A stretch of 64,000 nucleotides of DNA, from positions 565,038 to 629,037 of the forward strand of contig NZ_LN898211.1 of the NCBI RefSeq assembly GCF_001457795.1, written 5' to 3'. The notes under the pieces are model-generated. The model had not been told where the DNA came from. It did not search any database and saw only the letters and a list, made by a program, of their open reading frames with translations. The translations under genes were made by a program, and so were the position numbers. This document shows, piece after piece, positions 43,995 to 53,169 of the stretch. Each line of letters starts with the position of its first letter. Within the stretch, counting starts at the first letter, position 1. Origin of the DNA: Olsenella massiliensis (GTDB lineage Bacteria; Actinomycetota; Coriobacteriia; Coriobacteriales; Atopobiaceae).

Positions 43995-44497
43995 TGCTGC
44001 GCATTGGCCATGGTTTTGACGTGCATGCCTTTGCCGAGGGCAGGGACCTCGTCCTGGGCGGGGTGCGCATCCCCGCGCCGCGCGGGCTTCTCGGGCACTC
44101 CGACGCCGACGTGGTGACCCACGCGCTCATGGACGCGGTGCTGGGGGCCATGCGCGCCGAGGACATAGGGCAGCTGTTTCCCGACACGGACCCCGCCTAT
44201 GAGGGCGCCGACTCCTGCGAGCTGCTGCGCCAGGTCGCCGGCCTCGCTCGCGACAGGGGCTATCGCATCCTGGACTGCGACTGCACCATCGCCGCCCAGG
44301 CGCCCCGCCTCGCGACGCATCGTCTCGCGATGCGTCGCGCCCTCGCCGGCGCCCTGGGCATAGACGTCGAGAGCGTGGGCGTTGCCGCCACCACCACGGA
44401 GCACCTGGGCTTCGTGGGCCGCGAGGAGGGCATCGCCGCGTGGGCCGTGGCGCTGCTCGAACAGGACGAAGGAGGAGCTCATGCTCATTTACAATAG
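43994..44497 (+). CDS. ispF: IspF, MECDP synthase
   Basis: 167 aa. Metal ligands in GHGFDVHAF (D, H) and GLLGHSDADVVTHALMDAVLGA, and TTTEHLGFVGREEGIAAWAVALL at the C-terminus, are the IspF signature. It forms 2-C-methyl-D-erythritol 2,4-cyclodiphosphate. The TGATG junction with ispD gives coupled translation, and the last 17 nt overlap cysS. Together with ispD it shows that the organism uses the MEP route to isoprenoids. Confidence 0.96.
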   Translation: MLRIGHGFDVHAFAEGRDLVLGGVRIPAPRGLLGHSDADVVTHALMDAVLGAMRAEDIGQLFPDTDPAYEGADSCELLRQVAGLARDRGYRILDCDCTIAAQAPRLATHRLAMRRALAGALGIDVESVGVAATTTEHLGFVGREEGIAAWAVALLEQDEGGAHAHLQ

Positions 44498-45965
44498 CCA
44501 GACCCACCGCAAGGAGGAGTTCGTTCCCCTTGAGGAGGGCAAGGTCCGCATGTACGTGTGTGGCCCCACGGTCTACGACCAGATTCACATAGGCAACGCT
44601 CGCACGTTCGTCTCGTTTGACGTCATCCGTCGCTACCTGTCCTACAAGGGCTACCAGGTGACCTTTGCGCAGAACCTCACGGACGTGGACGACAAGATCA
44701 TCAATCGCGCCAACGAGGAAGGGCGCTCGGCCTTTGAGGTGGCCGACGAGTACTCCGCCGCCTTCATAGAGCAGATGCACCGCTTCAACGTGCTCGACCC
44801 CGACATTCGCCCGCGCGCCACGCGCGAGATCGACGCCATGCAGGAGATGATCGCGTCTCTCATAGAGCAGGGAAACGCCTATGTGGCCCATAACGGCGAC
44901 GTGTACTTCTCGGTGCGCTCCGACCACGACTACGGCACGCTGAGCGGTCGCGACCTCGACCAGCTGCGCGCCGGCGAGCGCGTGGAGGTCAACGACGAGA
45001 AGCGCGACCCCTTTGACTTTGCCCTCTGGAAGGCGGCCAAGCCCGGCGAGCCCAGCTGGCCCAGTCCCTGGGGCGACGGCCGTCCCGGCTGGCACACCGA
45101 GTGCTGCGCCATGATCCACCGCTACCTTGGCACGCCCATCGACATCCACGGCGGCGGCCAGGACCTCGTCTTTCCCCATCACGAGAACGAGACGGCCCAG
45201 GCGAGCTGCGCCTGGCACGCGCCGCTGGCCAAGTTCTGGATGCACACCGGCATGCTGCGCGTGGACGGCGAGAAGATGTCAAAGAGCCTGGGAAACTTCC
45301 ATACGCTCAGGGAGGTCCTCGACAGGTACCCCGCCGACGCCGTTCGCCTCCTCATGCTCCAGACGCACTATCGCTCGTCGCTCGACTTTCGCTTTGACCT
45401 GCTCGACGGGTCGGTGGGCAACGTCGCGCGCCTGGCGAGCTGCGTGCGCAACCTGCGCTGGGCCTCAAAGAACGCCCCCCAGGACGGCGTCTTCAACGAG
45501 GCGGACCGCGCACTCTCGACGGCGGCCAAGGAGGCGCAGGCCGAGTTCACACGCCAGATGGATGACGACTTCAACACGTCCGGAGCCCTGGCCGCCGTCT
45601 TTGGCCTGGTGAACGCCGCGAACAAGTACCTTGCCTCCGTGGGGGGTGACCTTGCCACGGCCGCCTGCCTGCGCGCCGCCGACACGATTCAGGAGCTGAT
45701 GGAGGTCCTGGGCATAGACCTCGCGGCGTCGGCTGCCGCCGACGAGCTTCCCGCCGAGCTCGTGGGACTCGCTCGCGAGCATGCCGGCTATGGTGGCGCC
45801 GACGCCCAGGAGGCGGCGGAGGCGCTGCTCAAGGCTCGTGCCGTCGCGCGCGCCGACAAGAACTGGCCTGTCGCTGACGCGATTCGCGACGGCATCGCGG
45901 CGCTGGGCCTGGTCGTCGAGGACACGGCCGCCGGCGTCCGCCTGCATCCGGCGGAGAGGGGGTAG
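44481..45965 (+). CDS. cysS: Cysteinyl-tRNA synthetase
   Basis: 494 aa. Class I motifs HIGN (about residue 36, in [12 protein letters not shown]) and KMSKS (from 265). Zinc ligands include [16 protein letters not shown] and [11 protein letters not shown] at 44481 with GGAGGAG upstream; it overlaps the ispF 3' end by 17 nt. The same gene order (ispD-ispF-cysS-rlmB-yacP) occurs in Firmicutes. Confidence 0.97.
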   Translation: MLIYNSQTHRKEEFVPLEEGKVRMYVCGPTVYDQIHIGNARTFVSFDVIRRYLSYKGYQVTFAQNLTDVDDKIINRANEEGRSAFEVADEYSAAFIEQMHRFNVLDPDIRPRATREIDAMQEMIASLIEQGNAYVAHNGDVYFSVRSDHDYGTLSGRDLDQLRAGERVEVNDEKRDPFDFALWKAAKPGEPSWPSPWGDGRPGWHTECCAMIHRYLGTPIDIHGGGQDLVFPHHENETAQASCAWHAPLAKFWMHTGMLRVDGEKMSKSLGNFHTLREVLDRYPADAVRLLMLQTHYRSSLDFRFDLLDGSVGNVARLASCVRNLRWASKNAPQDGVFNEADRALSTAAKEAQAEFTRQMDDDFNTSGALAAVFGLVNAANKYLASVGGDLATAACLRAADTIQELMEVLGIDLAASAAADELPAELVGLAREHAGYGGADAQEAAEALLKARAVARADKNWPVADAIRDGIAALGLVVEDTAAGVRLHPAERG

Positions 45966-45972
45966 GTCGCCC

Positions 45973-46983
45973 ATGGCGCGCGGACATCACGGACCCGCCG
46001 GACAACGAGGGGAGGCCCGTCCCAAGGCCGTCCGGCAGGGCGCCTCCAAGTCGGGCAAGAAACCGGGTTCCAGGCTCGGAGGGGGTCGCGGTCCCGGAGG
46101 CCCTCGCGACGCCGACGCGCGCCCGGCGCGTCCGGAGGGGTCGGGACGCGGCAGGAAAGATCGCCCTCGTCAGGGCGGCCGCCGTCCGGAGGGGCGGCGG
46201 CCCCATGATGCGCCGGCGGGAGGCCTCATCGAGGGCCGTCGGGCCGTCGCCGAGGCGCTCGACGCCAAAATCCCGTTGAGACGCGCCCTGGTCCAGGGCG
46301 GCGCGGACGGCTCCGACGCCACGCTCGCTCGCCTCGTCAGCCGCCTCGCGGCCGCCGACGTCCCCGTGCAGGCCGTCTCCCGGGAGCGTCTTGACGCGAT
46401 GAGCTCCCATGGCGCCCATCAGGGCGTCGTCGCGCAGGCGGCACCCTTTGCCTACGCCAGCCTGTCGGACGTCATCAAGGCGGCGGGACCCAAGGACGCG
46501 CTCGTCGTCCTGCTGGACCATGTGACCGACGAGGGCAACTTCGGCGCCATCGTCCGCTCCGCCGAGGTCGTCGGGGCCGCGGGCGTCGTCATCGCCAAGG
46601 CACGCGCCGCTGGCGTGGGCGTGGGCGCCTACAAGACCTCGGCGGGCGCCGTCATGCACCTGCCCATAGCGCAGGTCTCCAATCTCGCCGCGGCCATCGA
46701 CCAGCTCAAGGATGCCGGCTTCTGGGTGTGCGGCGCCACGGAGCACGCGCCAGACGAGGTGTGGTCGGCGCCGCTCTCGGGCAGGCTCTGCCTGGTCATG
46801 GGCAGCGAGGGCGCGGGCATCTCGCGGCTGGTGCGCGAGAGCTGCGACTTTGAGTGCCGCCTTCCCCAGCGCGGGCGCGTCGAGTCGCTCAACGTGGCCC
46901 AGGCCACGACCGTCCTGTGCTACGAGTGGCTGCGTCGCACCATGGCCGCCGCAACAGAAAGGGGCGCGGATGTCCAGGCATGA
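45973..46983 (+). CDS. rlmB: RlmB-type 23S rRNA 2'-O-methyltransferase (TrmH/SpoU family)
   Basis: 336 aa. The first 80 residues are Gly/Arg/Lys-rich and disordered. Then a substrate-binding domain (GGLIEGRRAVAEALDAK..RRALV) and the SpoU knot: LVVLLDHVTDEGNFGAIVRSAEVVG, LVMGSEGAGISRLVRESCD, and VESLNVAQATTVLCYEW. In E. coli RlmB makes Gm2251. The basic head probably aids rRNA binding. ATG lies 7 nt after the cysS stop; the 3' end overlaps yacP by 14 nt. Confidence 0.92.
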   Translation: MARGHHGPAGQRGEARPKAVRQGASKSGKKPGSRLGGGRGPGGPRDADARPARPEGSGRGRKDRPRQGGRRPEGRRPHDAPAGGLIEGRRAVAEALDAKIPLRRALVQGGADGSDATLARLVSRLAAADVPVQAVSRERLDAMSSHGAHQGVVAQAAPFAYASLSDVIKAAGPKDALVVLLDHVTDEGNFGAIVRSAEVVGAAGVVIAKARAAGVGVGAYKTSAGAVMHLPIAQVSNLAAAIDQLKDAGFWVCGATEHAPDEVWSAPLSGRLCLVMGSEGAGISRLVRESCDFECRLPQRGRVESLNVAQATTVLCYEWLRRTMAAATERGADVQA

Positions 46984-47563
46984 CGCGCCGGCGGCGCCTC
47001 TCTCGCCCCAGGCCCAGGCACGGCGCACGTCCGCCCAGGGACGACGCGAGCTTTTGGTGGTCGACGGCTATAATGTCATCTTCAAGGGCGGCCGATACGC
47101 CAGCCTCATGGACGAGGACGCCGACGACCCCTTCGTGCGCGCGCGTGAGCTGCTCATCTCTGACGTGGCGGCCTATGCCCATGGTCGCTACGACGCGGTC
47201 GTGGTCTTTGACGCGGCGGGCAACGTCTCGCCCGAGCGCCCCAACCTCTCCCGCGCCGGCATCGGCGTCATCTTCTCGGCACGGGGCGAGACGGCGGACG
47301 ACGTCATCGAACGCCTCGTCACGGGCGCGCGCCTGCAGCCGCGCGAGGTGAGCGTCGTCACGAGCGACAACACGATTCGTGCCACCGTGGGCGGCGTGCC
47401 GGTGACGCGCATCTCGAGCGACGTGCTCGTGCACGACGTGGGCGAGATGAACGCCGACATGAGACGTGCGTGCGAGGAGCGCGGCCACCAGCGGCTCACG
47501 CTTGCCGATCGCCTCGACCCGCGGACGCGTGCCAGGCTTGACGCGCTGCTGGGCAGGGGCTAG
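46970..47563 (+). CDS. YacP-like NYN-domain endoribonuclease
   Basis: 197 aa. The NYN (PIN-like) domain starts ELLVVDGYNVIFKGG and has the acidic residues of the nuclease core in VVVFDAAGNV, ETADDVIERLV and VVTSDNTI. YacP/Rae1 of Bacillus cuts mRNA on the ribosome, and gene order (after rlmB) supports orthology. GGGGCGCGG precedes the ATG, which lies inside the rlmB 3' end. Confidence 0.88.
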   Translation: MSRHDAPAAPLSPQAQARRTSAQGRRELLVVDGYNVIFKGGRYASLMDEDADDPFVRARELLISDVAAYAHGRYDAVVVFDAAGNVSPERPNLSRAGIGVIFSARGETADDVIERLVTGARLQPREVSVVTSDNTIRATVGGVPVTRISSDVLVHDVGEMNADMRRACEERGHQRLTLADRLDPRTRARLDALLGRG

Positions 47564-47577
47564 CGGGCGCCCGCACA

Positions 47578-47607
47578 TTGCGCCTCCCAGGAGGGGTTTG
47601 CTATCAT
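47578..47607 (+). promoter_or_regulatory. Promoter of the tRNA-tuf cluster
   Basis: -35 TTGCGC (47578-47583) and -10 TATCAT (47602-47607), 18 bp apart, place the start about 8 nt before the first tRNA. It probably drives four tRNAs and tuf. Confidence 0.55.
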
Positions 47608-47617
47608 ACCTAGGCCC

Positions 47618-47693
47618 GCTGGTGTAGCTCAGTTGGCAGAGCCCTAGTCTTGTAAACTAGTTGTCGCCGGTTCGAGCCCGGCCACCAGCTCCA
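47618..47693 (+). tRNA. tRNA-Thr (TGT)
   Basis: Full cloverleaf: acceptor GCTGGTG/CACCAGC, anticodon stem CTAGT/ACTAG with loop CTTGTAA (anticodon TGT), T arm GCCGG-TTCGAGC-CCGGC, encoded CCA. First of four tRNAs before tuf. Confidence 0.95.
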
Positions 47694-47895
47694 GGAATTT
47701 TTGCGGGTCGGCGGCAAGTGCCGTCGGCCCGCATTCGCATTCCGCCGTCTACGTGGGTTTGTGCAGTATTCATGGGATAGATACGCCCGGATGCGTGGAT
47801 TCGGTTGACATGACTTGACCCACGTCGTACTATTTCTCCGCTCGCATGGGAAACCCATCGGAAATACGGGTCCCGGCGAGCCTGACAACCGAAAT

Positions 47896-47979
47896 GGGGA
47901 TGTGGCACAGCGGCAACTGCGGCGGACTGTAAATCCGCTCCCTCTGGGTTCCTTGGTTCGAGTCCAAGCATCCCCACCA
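47896..47979 (+). tRNA. tRNA-Tyr (GTA)
   Basis: 84 nt with the long variable arm of class II tRNAs. Acceptor GGGGATG/CATCCCC, anticodon stem GCGGA/TCCGC with loop CTGTAAA (anticodon GTA), encoded CCA. The 200 nt between it and the first tRNA hold no further gene. Confidence 0.95.
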
Positions 47980-47980
47980 C

Positions 47981-48056
47981 GCCCGTGTAGCTCAGTCGGT
48001 AGAGCACTTCGTTGGTAACGAAGAGGTCACCAGTTCAAATCTGGTCGCGGGCTCCA
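47981..48056 (+). tRNA. tRNA-Thr (GGT)
   Basis: Starts one base after the tRNA-Tyr. Acceptor GCCCGTG/CGCGGGC, anticodon stem CTTCG/CGAAG with loop TTGGTAA (anticodon GGT), encoded CCA. Confidence 0.95.
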
Positions 48057-48081
48057 TTTCGCCTTGTCGGGAACGGCACCC

Positions 48082-48158
48082 GCCGGTGTAGCTCAGCTGG
48101 TTAGAGCACGCGGCTCATACCCGCGATGTCACTGGTTCGAATCCAGTCACCGGTACCA
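48082..48158 (+). tRNA. tRNA-Met (CAT), elongator type
   Basis: Anticodon loop CTCATAC on stem CGCGG/CCGCG, encoded CCA. G1 is paired (G-T) and the three stacked G-C pairs of an initiator are absent, so this is elongator Met; a lysidine-modified tRNA-Ile cannot be excluded. Confidence 0.9.
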
Positions 48159-48238
48159 CGAATCTTACGGCGCCTCGGCGCCGTTTGAGATATGTAGCAG
48201 CAGGATGGCCTGAGGGTTGTTTCAGAAGGAGGACGGCA

Positions 48239-49444
48239 ATGGCCAAGGAGAAGTTCGATCGAAGCAAGCCGCACGTAAACATCGGTACCATTGGTCACGT
48301 TGACCACGGTAAGACCACCCTTACCGCCGCCATCACCAAGGTCCTCTCCGAGACCGAGGGCTGCAAGGCTGACTACACCGCCTTCGAGAACATCGACAAG
48401 GCCCCCGAGGAGCGTCAGCGCGGCATCACCATCTCCGTCTCCCACGTGGAGTACGAGACCTGGGAGCGTCACTACGCTCACGTTGACTGCCCCGGCCACG
48501 CAGACTACGTCAAGAACATGATCTCCGGTGCCGCCCAGATGGACGGCGCGATTCTGGTCATCGCTGCTACCGACGGCCCCATGGCCCAGACCCGCGAGCA
48601 CATCCTGCTCGCCCGTCAGGTCGGCGTTCCCTACATCATCGTCTTCCTGAACAAGTGCGACATGGTCGACGACGAGGAGCTCATCGACCTCGTCGAGATG
48701 GAGACCCGCGACCTGCTCTCCGAGTACGACTTCCCCGGCGACGACACCCCCATCATCCGCGGCTCCGCCCTCGGCGCCCTCAACGGCGAGCAGAAGTGGG
48801 TTGACTCCATCGTCGAGCTCATGCACACCGTCGACTCCTACATCCCCACGCCCGCCCGTGACAACGAGAAGCCCTTCCTGATGGCCATCGAGGACGTCAT
48901 GACCATCTCCGGCCGCGGCACCGTCGTCACCGGCCGCGTCGAGCGCGGCGAGCTCAAGCTCAACGAGCCCGTCGAGATCGTGGGCATCAAGAAGACCCAG
49001 ACGTCCACTGCCACGGGCATCGAGATGTTCCGCAAGACCATGGACTTCTGCGAGGCCGGCGACAACGTGGGCGTGCTGCTGCGCGGCATCAAGCGCGAGG
49101 ACGTCGAGCGTGGCCAGGTCCTCTGCAAGCCCGGCTCGGTTACCCCCCACAGCAAGTTCACGGGCGAGATCTACGTCCTCACCAAGGACGAGGGCGGTCG
49201 TCACACCCCGTTCTTCTCGGGCTATCGTCCGCAGTTCTTCTTCCGCACCACTGACGTGACCGGCGACATCCAGGCCCTCACCGACGCCAACGGCGCCAAG
49301 GTCGAGATGGCCATGCCTGGCGACCACGTGACCGTCACCTGCGAGCTCATCCACCCCATCGCCATGGAGCAGGGCCTGCGCTTCGCCATCCGCGAGGGCG
49401 GCCACACCGTCGGCGACGGTCGTGTCTCCACGATCACCGAGTAG
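48239..49444 (+). CDS. tuf: Elongation factor Tu
   Basis: 401 aa. GTPase motifs GHVDHGKT (about 19-26), [12 protein letters not shown] and NKCDMVDD, followed by the two beta-barrel domains ending [21 protein letters not shown]. It brings aminoacyl-tRNA to the ribosome. AAGGAGG precedes the ATG. It is the only gene here downstream of four tRNAs, a tRNA-tuf arrangement common in bacteria. Codon use is strongly biased, as expected for high expression. Confidence 0.98.
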   Translation: MAKEKFDRSKPHVNIGTIGHVDHGKTTLTAAITKVLSETEGCKADYTAFENIDKAPEERQRGITISVSHVEYETWERHYAHVDCPGHADYVKNMISGAAQMDGAILVIAATDGPMAQTREHILLARQVGVPYIIVFLNKCDMVDDEELIDLVEMETRDLLSEYDFPGDDTPIIRGSALGALNGEQKWVDSIVELMHTVDSYIPTPARDNEKPFLMAIEDVMTISGRGTVVTGRVERGELKLNEPVEIVGIKKTQTSTATGIEMFRKTMDFCEAGDNVGVLLRGIKREDVERGQVLCKPGSVTPHSKFTGEIYVLTKDEGGRHTPFFSGYRPQFFFRTTDVTGDIQALTDANGAKVEMAMPGDHVTVTCELIHPIAMEQGLRFAIREGGHTVGDGRVSTITE

Positions 49445-49469
49445 GGGTCTCGCGTAACACTGGCATGTG

Positions 49470-49506
49470 GGCCCGGCGCCTTCTGTGAGGGCGTCGGGCC
49501 TTTTTT
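49470..49506 (+). terminator. Intrinsic terminator of tuf
   Basis: GGCCCGGCGCC pairs with GGGCGTCGGGCC, followed by six T. A clear terminator 26 nt after the stop codon. Confidence 0.9.
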
Positions 49507-49517
49507 GGGCGCGTCGG

Positions 49518-49570
49518 CAACATGCCAGGCGATCGCCACAGTGCTGGAAAGGCCGCCAACATGCCAGGCC
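49518..49570. repeat. 39-bp-spaced direct repeat between tuf and rpmG
   Basis: CAACATGCCAGGC.GATCGCC starts at 49518 and again, with small differences, at 49557. It lies between the tuf terminator and the rpmG promoter; function unknown. Confidence 0.6.
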
Positions 49571-49633
49571 GATCGCCGGAATGCTCGGCCGTCTGCTGGT
49601 TTTGTCGAGGATTGAGTTTGACCATCTTGATGG

Positions 49634-49663
49634 TTGACAGATAAAACCAACGAATGGTAGCGT
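49634..49663 (+). promoter_or_regulatory. Promoter of rpmG-trnW-secE-nusG
   Basis: -35 TTGACA (49634-49639) and TAGCGT (49658-49663), 18 bp apart, in an AT-rich patch. ACCAT-CTTG-ATGGT, a small inverted repeat, sits just upstream of the -35. Confidence 0.5.
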
Positions 49664-49719
49664 ATTTCGTTGCGTCGCTGGCAATGTGGTATTGCCCGCG
49701 ACAGACCACGGGAGGTTTC

Positions 49720-49869
49720 ATGCGTACAATGGTTACTCTCGCCTGCACCGAGTGCAAGCGTCGCAACTACACCACCTATAAGAACAAGAGCAACACTCCT
49801 GACCGTATGGAGCTCAAGAAGTATTGCCCGTGGTGCCACAAGCATACCGTTCACAAGGAAACCCGCTAA
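49720..49869 (+). CDS. rpmG: Ribosomal protein bL33
   Basis: 49 aa. Zinc-binding form: CTEC and CPWC are both present (C+ type), with the typical [22 protein letters not shown] core. GGGAGGT precedes the ATG. As in Bacillus and many actinobacteria it lies just before tRNA-Trp and secE. Confidence 0.95.
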   Translation: MRTMVTLACTECKRRNYTTYKNKSNTPDRMELKKYCPWCHKHTVHKETR

Positions 49870-49883
49870 GCTAGGTTTCTCAC

Positions 49884-49959
49884 ACGCCAGTAGTTCAATT
49901 GGTAGAGCATCGGTCTCCAAAACCGAGTGTTGAGGGTTCGAGTCCTTCCTGGCGTGCCA
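49884..49959 (+). tRNA. tRNA-Trp (CCA)
   Basis: Acceptor ACGCCAG/CTGGCGT, anticodon stem TCGGT/ACCGA with loop CTCCAAA (anticodon CCA), encoded CCA end. It lies between rpmG and secE, its conserved place. Confidence 0.95.
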
Positions 49960-50029
49960 GCTAACACCACCGGCTTTCCCTTCGGGGTTGGCCGGTTTCT
50001 ATGAAGAGGGATTATCAAGAGGGGCAGGA

Positions 50030-50407
50030 ATGGCAAAGAAAGAGCGACAGAAGAGAAGCGCTCGCCAGGCGCGCCAGCAGGAGCGGGCGGAGCGCGCGTC
50101 ACTGCAGGCCGCCACCCTTGACGCCACGCGGGGGGCTGCCGACAAGGGCCCCCTCAAAGCGCAGGCGAAGCGGGGCGACAAGCTTGCCAAGGCCAAGAAG
50201 CCCGGCCGCGTGCGCTCGTACCTCTCGGCGGTCCGCTCCGAGCTCAAGCGCGTCACCTGGCCCACCCGTCCCGAGCTCGTCAACTACTCCGTCGCCACCA
50301 TCGTCATGCTTGTGGTGGTGGGCGTTGCGGTCTGGCTCGTCGACCTTGGGTTCGTCAACCTCTTCAATCTGTATACCGGGCTGAGGGCGGTGATTGGCAA
50401 TGGCTAA
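50030..50407 (+). CDS. secE: Preprotein translocase subunit SecE
   Basis: 125 aa. A long basic cytoplasmic head (1-65, Lys/Arg/Ala/Gln-rich) precedes the conserved amphipathic helix RSELKRVTWPTRPELVNYS and one membrane helix (VATIVMLVVVGVAVWLVDLGF). Essential part of the SecYEG channel. ATG follows GAGGGGCAGG. The last 8 nt overlap nusG. Confidence 0.95.
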   Translation: MAKKERQKRSARQARQQERAERASLQAATLDATRGAADKGPLKAQAKRGDKLAKAKKPGRVRSYLSAVRSELKRVTWPTRPELVNYSVATIVMLVVVGVAVWLVDLGFVNLFNLYTGLRAVIGNG

Positions 50408-50951
50408 GCGCTGGTATGTGGTTCACACCTACTCGGGGTACGAAAACAAGGTCAAGACCGACCTCTTGCAGCGCATCGAGACCTATGGCATGGAAGAGCG
50501 CATCGTTGACATCCAGATTCCCACCGAGCAGGTGACCGAGATCAAGGACGGCGGCAAGCGCGAGACCAAGGAGGTCAAGGTCTTCCCGGGCTATGTGCTC
50601 GTTCGCATGGAGCTGGACGACGAGACCTGGAGCGTCGTGCGCAACACGGCCGGCGTCACCGGCTTCGTGGGCTCGCAGGGAAATCCCGTCCCCTTGCGCC
50701 GCTCCGAGTTCAACAAGCTCATGGGCCGCAGCACGGGCGCCAGCCCGCGCGACGCCAAGCGCGCCACGATGACCACCAACCTTGAGGTCGGCATGTCCGT
50801 CAAGGTCATCAGCGGCCCCCTTGCCGACTTCGAGGGCGAGGTCGCCGAGGTCATGCCCGAGGCGGGCAAGGTCAGGGTCATGCTCATGATCTTCGGTCGC
50901 GAGACGCCCGTGGAGCTTACGCTCGACCAGGTGAGCGCGACGCTCTCGTAA
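50400..50951 (+). CDS. nusG: Transcription termination/antitermination factor NusG
   Basis: 183 aa. NGN domain (AKRWYVVHTYSGYENKVKTDLL; KVFPGYVLVRMELDDETW) and C-terminal KOW domain (VKVISGPLADFEGEVAEV). It links RNA polymerase to Rho or the ribosome. ATG inside the secE 3' end, overlapping it by 8 nt. No unusual insertions. Confidence 0.97.
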   Translation: MAKRWYVVHTYSGYENKVKTDLLQRIETYGMEERIVDIQIPTEQVTEIKDGGKRETKEVKVFPGYVLVRMELDDETWSVVRNTAGVTGFVGSQGNPVPLRRSEFNKLMGRSTGASPRDAKRATMTTNLEVGMSVKVISGPLADFEGEVAEVMPEAGKVRVMLMIFGRETPVELTLDQVSATLS

Positions 50952-50962
50952 GCGATTACCCC

Positions 50963-51008
50963 CAGTCCCGTATCGGTGAGGATGGCTTCTCGGGACTGCG
51001 CACGATAC
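50963..51008 (+). promoter_or_regulatory. Leader structure before rplK
   Basis: CAGTCCCG (50963-50970) pairs with CGGGACTG (50991-50998), and the overlapping GTATCG (50970-50975) pairs with CGATAC (51003-51008). Two mutually exclusive hairpins just before the L11 gene suggest an autoregulatory leader. Confidence 0.4.
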
Positions 51009-51038
51009 CGACACACACGTTCGATCAAGGAGTCCACC

Positions 51039-51467
51039 ATGGCCAAGAAGAAGGTCGTCAACTTCATCAAGCTTCAGATCCCCGCCGGCGCGGCCAACCC
51101 GGCCCCTCCCGTGGGACCCGCCCTGGGCGCCGCGCAGGTCAACATCATGCAGTTCTGCCAGGCCTTCAACGCCGCGACCAAGGACAAGGCCGGCGACATC
51201 ATCCCCGTCGAGATCTCGGTCTACGAGGACCGCTCCTTTGACTTCGTCACCAAGACGCCCCCCGCGGCCCAGCTCATCAAGAAGGAGCTCAAGCTCAAGA
51301 GCGGGTCGGGCGTCCCCCAGCGCGACAAGGTCGGCCAGCTCACCCAGGAGCAGCTCACCAAGATCGCCGAGATCAAGATGCCCGACCTCAACGCCAACGA
51401 CATCGAGGCGGCCAAGAAGATCGTCGCCGGCACCGCCCGCTCCATGGGCGTCACGATCGCCGAGTAA
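51039..51467 (+). CDS. rplK: Ribosomal protein uL11
   Basis: 142 aa, usual length. N-terminal [34 protein letters not shown] carries the thiostrepton-binding Pro-rich helix; the C-terminal rRNA-binding domain ends [17 protein letters not shown]. Part of the GTPase-associated centre. AAGGAG lies 8 nt before the ATG. Confidence 0.98.
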   Translation: MAKKKVVNFIKLQIPAGAANPAPPVGPALGAAQVNIMQFCQAFNAATKDKAGDIIPVEISVYEDRSFDFVTKTPPAAQLIKKELKLKSGSGVPQRDKVGQLTQEQLTKIAEIKMPDLNANDIEAAKKIVAGTARSMGVTIAE

Positions 51468-51543
51468 CCTCAGCATCTCGAGGGAGGGTCTGCCGTGGGA
51501 GGCGGCCCGCTGAACCTCGCAACTACCTTCAGGAGGTACGAAC

Positions 51544-52251
51544 ATGCCCAAGCACGGAAAGAAGTACAACGCCGCCCTCGAGAAGGTCGAGCGCGGCACG
51601 CTCTACAGCCCCCTGGCCGCCATGAGGCTCGTCAAGGAGCTCGCCTCCGCCGGCTTTGACGAGACCGTCGAGGTCTCCGTCCGTCTCGGCGTTGACACCC
51701 GCAAGGCCGACCAGAACGTCCGCGGCTCCATCAGCCTGCCCCACGGCACCGGCAAGAGCGTGCGCGTCGCCGTCTTCGCCGAGGGCGAGAAGGCGCGCGA
51801 GGCCGAGGCCGCCGGCGCCGACATCGTGGGGTCCGACGAGCTCATCGCCGACATCCAGGCCGGCAACATCAACTTTGACGCCGTCGTCGCGACGCCCAAC
51901 CTCATGGGCAAGGTCGGCCGTCTCGGTCGCGTCCTCGGCCCCCGCGGCCTCATGCCCAACCCCAAGCTCGGCACCGTGACCATGGACGTCGAGAAGATGG
52001 TCAAGGAGCTCAAGGCCGGTCGCGTCGAGTATCGCGCGGACCGCTACGGCATCTGCCACGTCCCCATGGGCAAGGTGTCCTTCCCTGCCGAGAAGCTTGC
52101 CGAGAATTACGGCGCCCTCTTCAGCGAGCTGCTGCGCGTGAAGCCCTCGACGGCCAAGGGCCGCTACGTCAAGTCCGTCGCCGTCTCCTCGACGATGGGG
52201 CCCGGCGTCAAGATCGACTCGAGCGTGACGCGCAACTTCCTGGACGAGTAG
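51544..52251 (+). CDS. rplA: Ribosomal protein uL1
   Basis: 235 aa. Signature [30 protein letters not shown] and [22 protein letters not shown]1 lines the E-site stalk and, in many bacteria, represses the L11-L1 operon. AGGAGG precedes the ATG, 76 nt after rplK. Confidence 0.98.
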   Translation: MPKHGKKYNAALEKVERGTLYSPLAAMRLVKELASAGFDETVEVSVRLGVDTRKADQNVRGSISLPHGTGKSVRVAVFAEGEKAREAEAAGADIVGSDELIADIQAGNINFDAVVATPNLMGKVGRLGRVLGPRGLMPNPKLGTVTMDVEKMVKELKAGRVEYRADRYGICHVPMGKVSFPAEKLAENYGALFSELLRVKPSTAKGRYVKSVAVSSTMGPGVKIDSSVTRNFLDE

Positions 52252-52279
52252 GGCCCGTCGCGCGCGTATCGCACGTCTA

Positions 52280-52308
52280 TTGACGCGGCGCCCCATTGCT
52301 GCGACAAT
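52280..52308 (+). promoter_or_regulatory. Promoter of rplJ-rplL
   Basis: TTGACG (52280-52285) and GACAAT (52303-52308) with a 17-bp spacer. It drives the L10 leader and the stalk-protein genes. Confidence 0.7.
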
Positions 52309-52310
52309 AT

Positions 52311-52480
52311 AGAACTGCCCTTGCGGGCAACCTGACAACTGCACGTCCGCTGCCAGAGACAGCCGGTGCCCGACGGCCACGAGGTCCGACGGCTCAAAGG
52401 GGATGTTCCCGCCTGCCGAGGTGGTTCAGAGCTTCTTGTGACTCTGTGACCCCGTCCTGGCACGCCAGGGCGGGGTCTTG
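52311..52480 (+). ncRNA. L10 leader (ribosomal protein autoregulatory RNA)
   Basis: The region before rplJ carries the L10-leader core CCTGCCGAGGT (52412-52422), which forms the rRNA-like kink-turn bound by the L10(L12)4 complex. It ends in a strong hairpin GACCCCGTCCTGG/CCAGGGCGGGGTC (52448-52478) followed by TTG. Binding of L10 should favour the terminator or block translation. Ends are approximate. Confidence 0.75.
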
Positions 52481-52541
52481 CGCGTAAAGGCCCGCCCATG
52501 TCGGCGGTTCGTGCCCGAGCGTGCCAAAGGAGGTGTAACTC

Positions 52542-53060
52542 ATGCCCAACAAGAACAACATCGCCATGCTCGAGAAGGTCGCGGACTCCCTGGAGCACTC
52601 CAAGGGCGTCTTCGTGATCGACTATCGCGGGCTCTCCGTCAAGGAGACCCAGGAGCTTCGTCGTGCCCTCACCGAGGCTGGCGCTCACATGAAGGTGTAC
52701 AAGAACAACATCGTCAAGATCGCCCTCAAGAACGCCAACCTTCCCGAGATCGACAACCTCGAGGGAACCTGCGCCTACATCTTCTTCGAGAGCGACCCGG
52801 TGAACGCCGCCAAGGTCATCAAGAAGGAGGCCGAGGCCCTCAAGAAGATCGAGTGGGTCGGTGGCATCGCCGACGGCAACGCCCTCTCTGCCGACGAGGC
52901 GAAGGCCTACGCCGACCTGGCTGGTCGCGACGAGCTCATGGCCCAGCTGGTCTACGTGGTCGCCAGCCCCCTCAGGGGCATCGCGTCCGTCTGCGCCGGC
53001 CCCGCCCGCGGCCTCGTCACGGCCCTGGACGCCCTCGCGGAGCAGAAGAACGCCGCGTAG
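52542..53060 (+). CDS. rplJ: Ribosomal protein uL10
   Basis: 172 aa. MPNKNNIAMLEKVADSLEHSKGVFVIDYRGLSVKETQELRRAL, the conserved rRNA-binding N-terminal domain; the C-terminal helix binds L7/L12 dimers. AAAGGAGGTG precedes the ATG. Regulated through the leader RNA upstream. Confidence 0.98.
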   Translation: MPNKNNIAMLEKVADSLEHSKGVFVIDYRGLSVKETQELRRALTEAGAHMKVYKNNIVKIALKNANLPEIDNLEGTCAYIFFESDPVNAAKVIKKEAEALKKIEWVGGIADGNALSADEAKAYADLAGRDELMAQLVYVVASPLRGIASVCAGPARGLVTALDALAEQKNAA

Positions 53061-53132
53061 GCATCACGCACGCAGGAGGGTCAGCCCCTCACGCGTCACG
53101 GCACCACCCGTACGTTTGCTTGATCACCGCTA

Positions 53133-53150
53133 GGGAACCGCACGGTTCCC
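53133..53150 (+). promoter_or_regulatory. Hairpin ahead of rplL
   Basis: GGGAACCG-CA-CGGTTCCC, perfect 8-bp arms, ends 6 nt before the rplL ribosome binding site. Such intergenic hairpins in rplJL often mark RNA processing that raises L7/L12 yield; here that is inference. Confidence 0.5.
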
Positions 53151-53169
53151 CCATCAAAGGAGAATTGAC

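Noticed and set aside
48082-48158. Initiator tRNA-Met
   Set aside because: It lacks the unpaired first acceptor position and the three G-C pairs in the anticodon stem.
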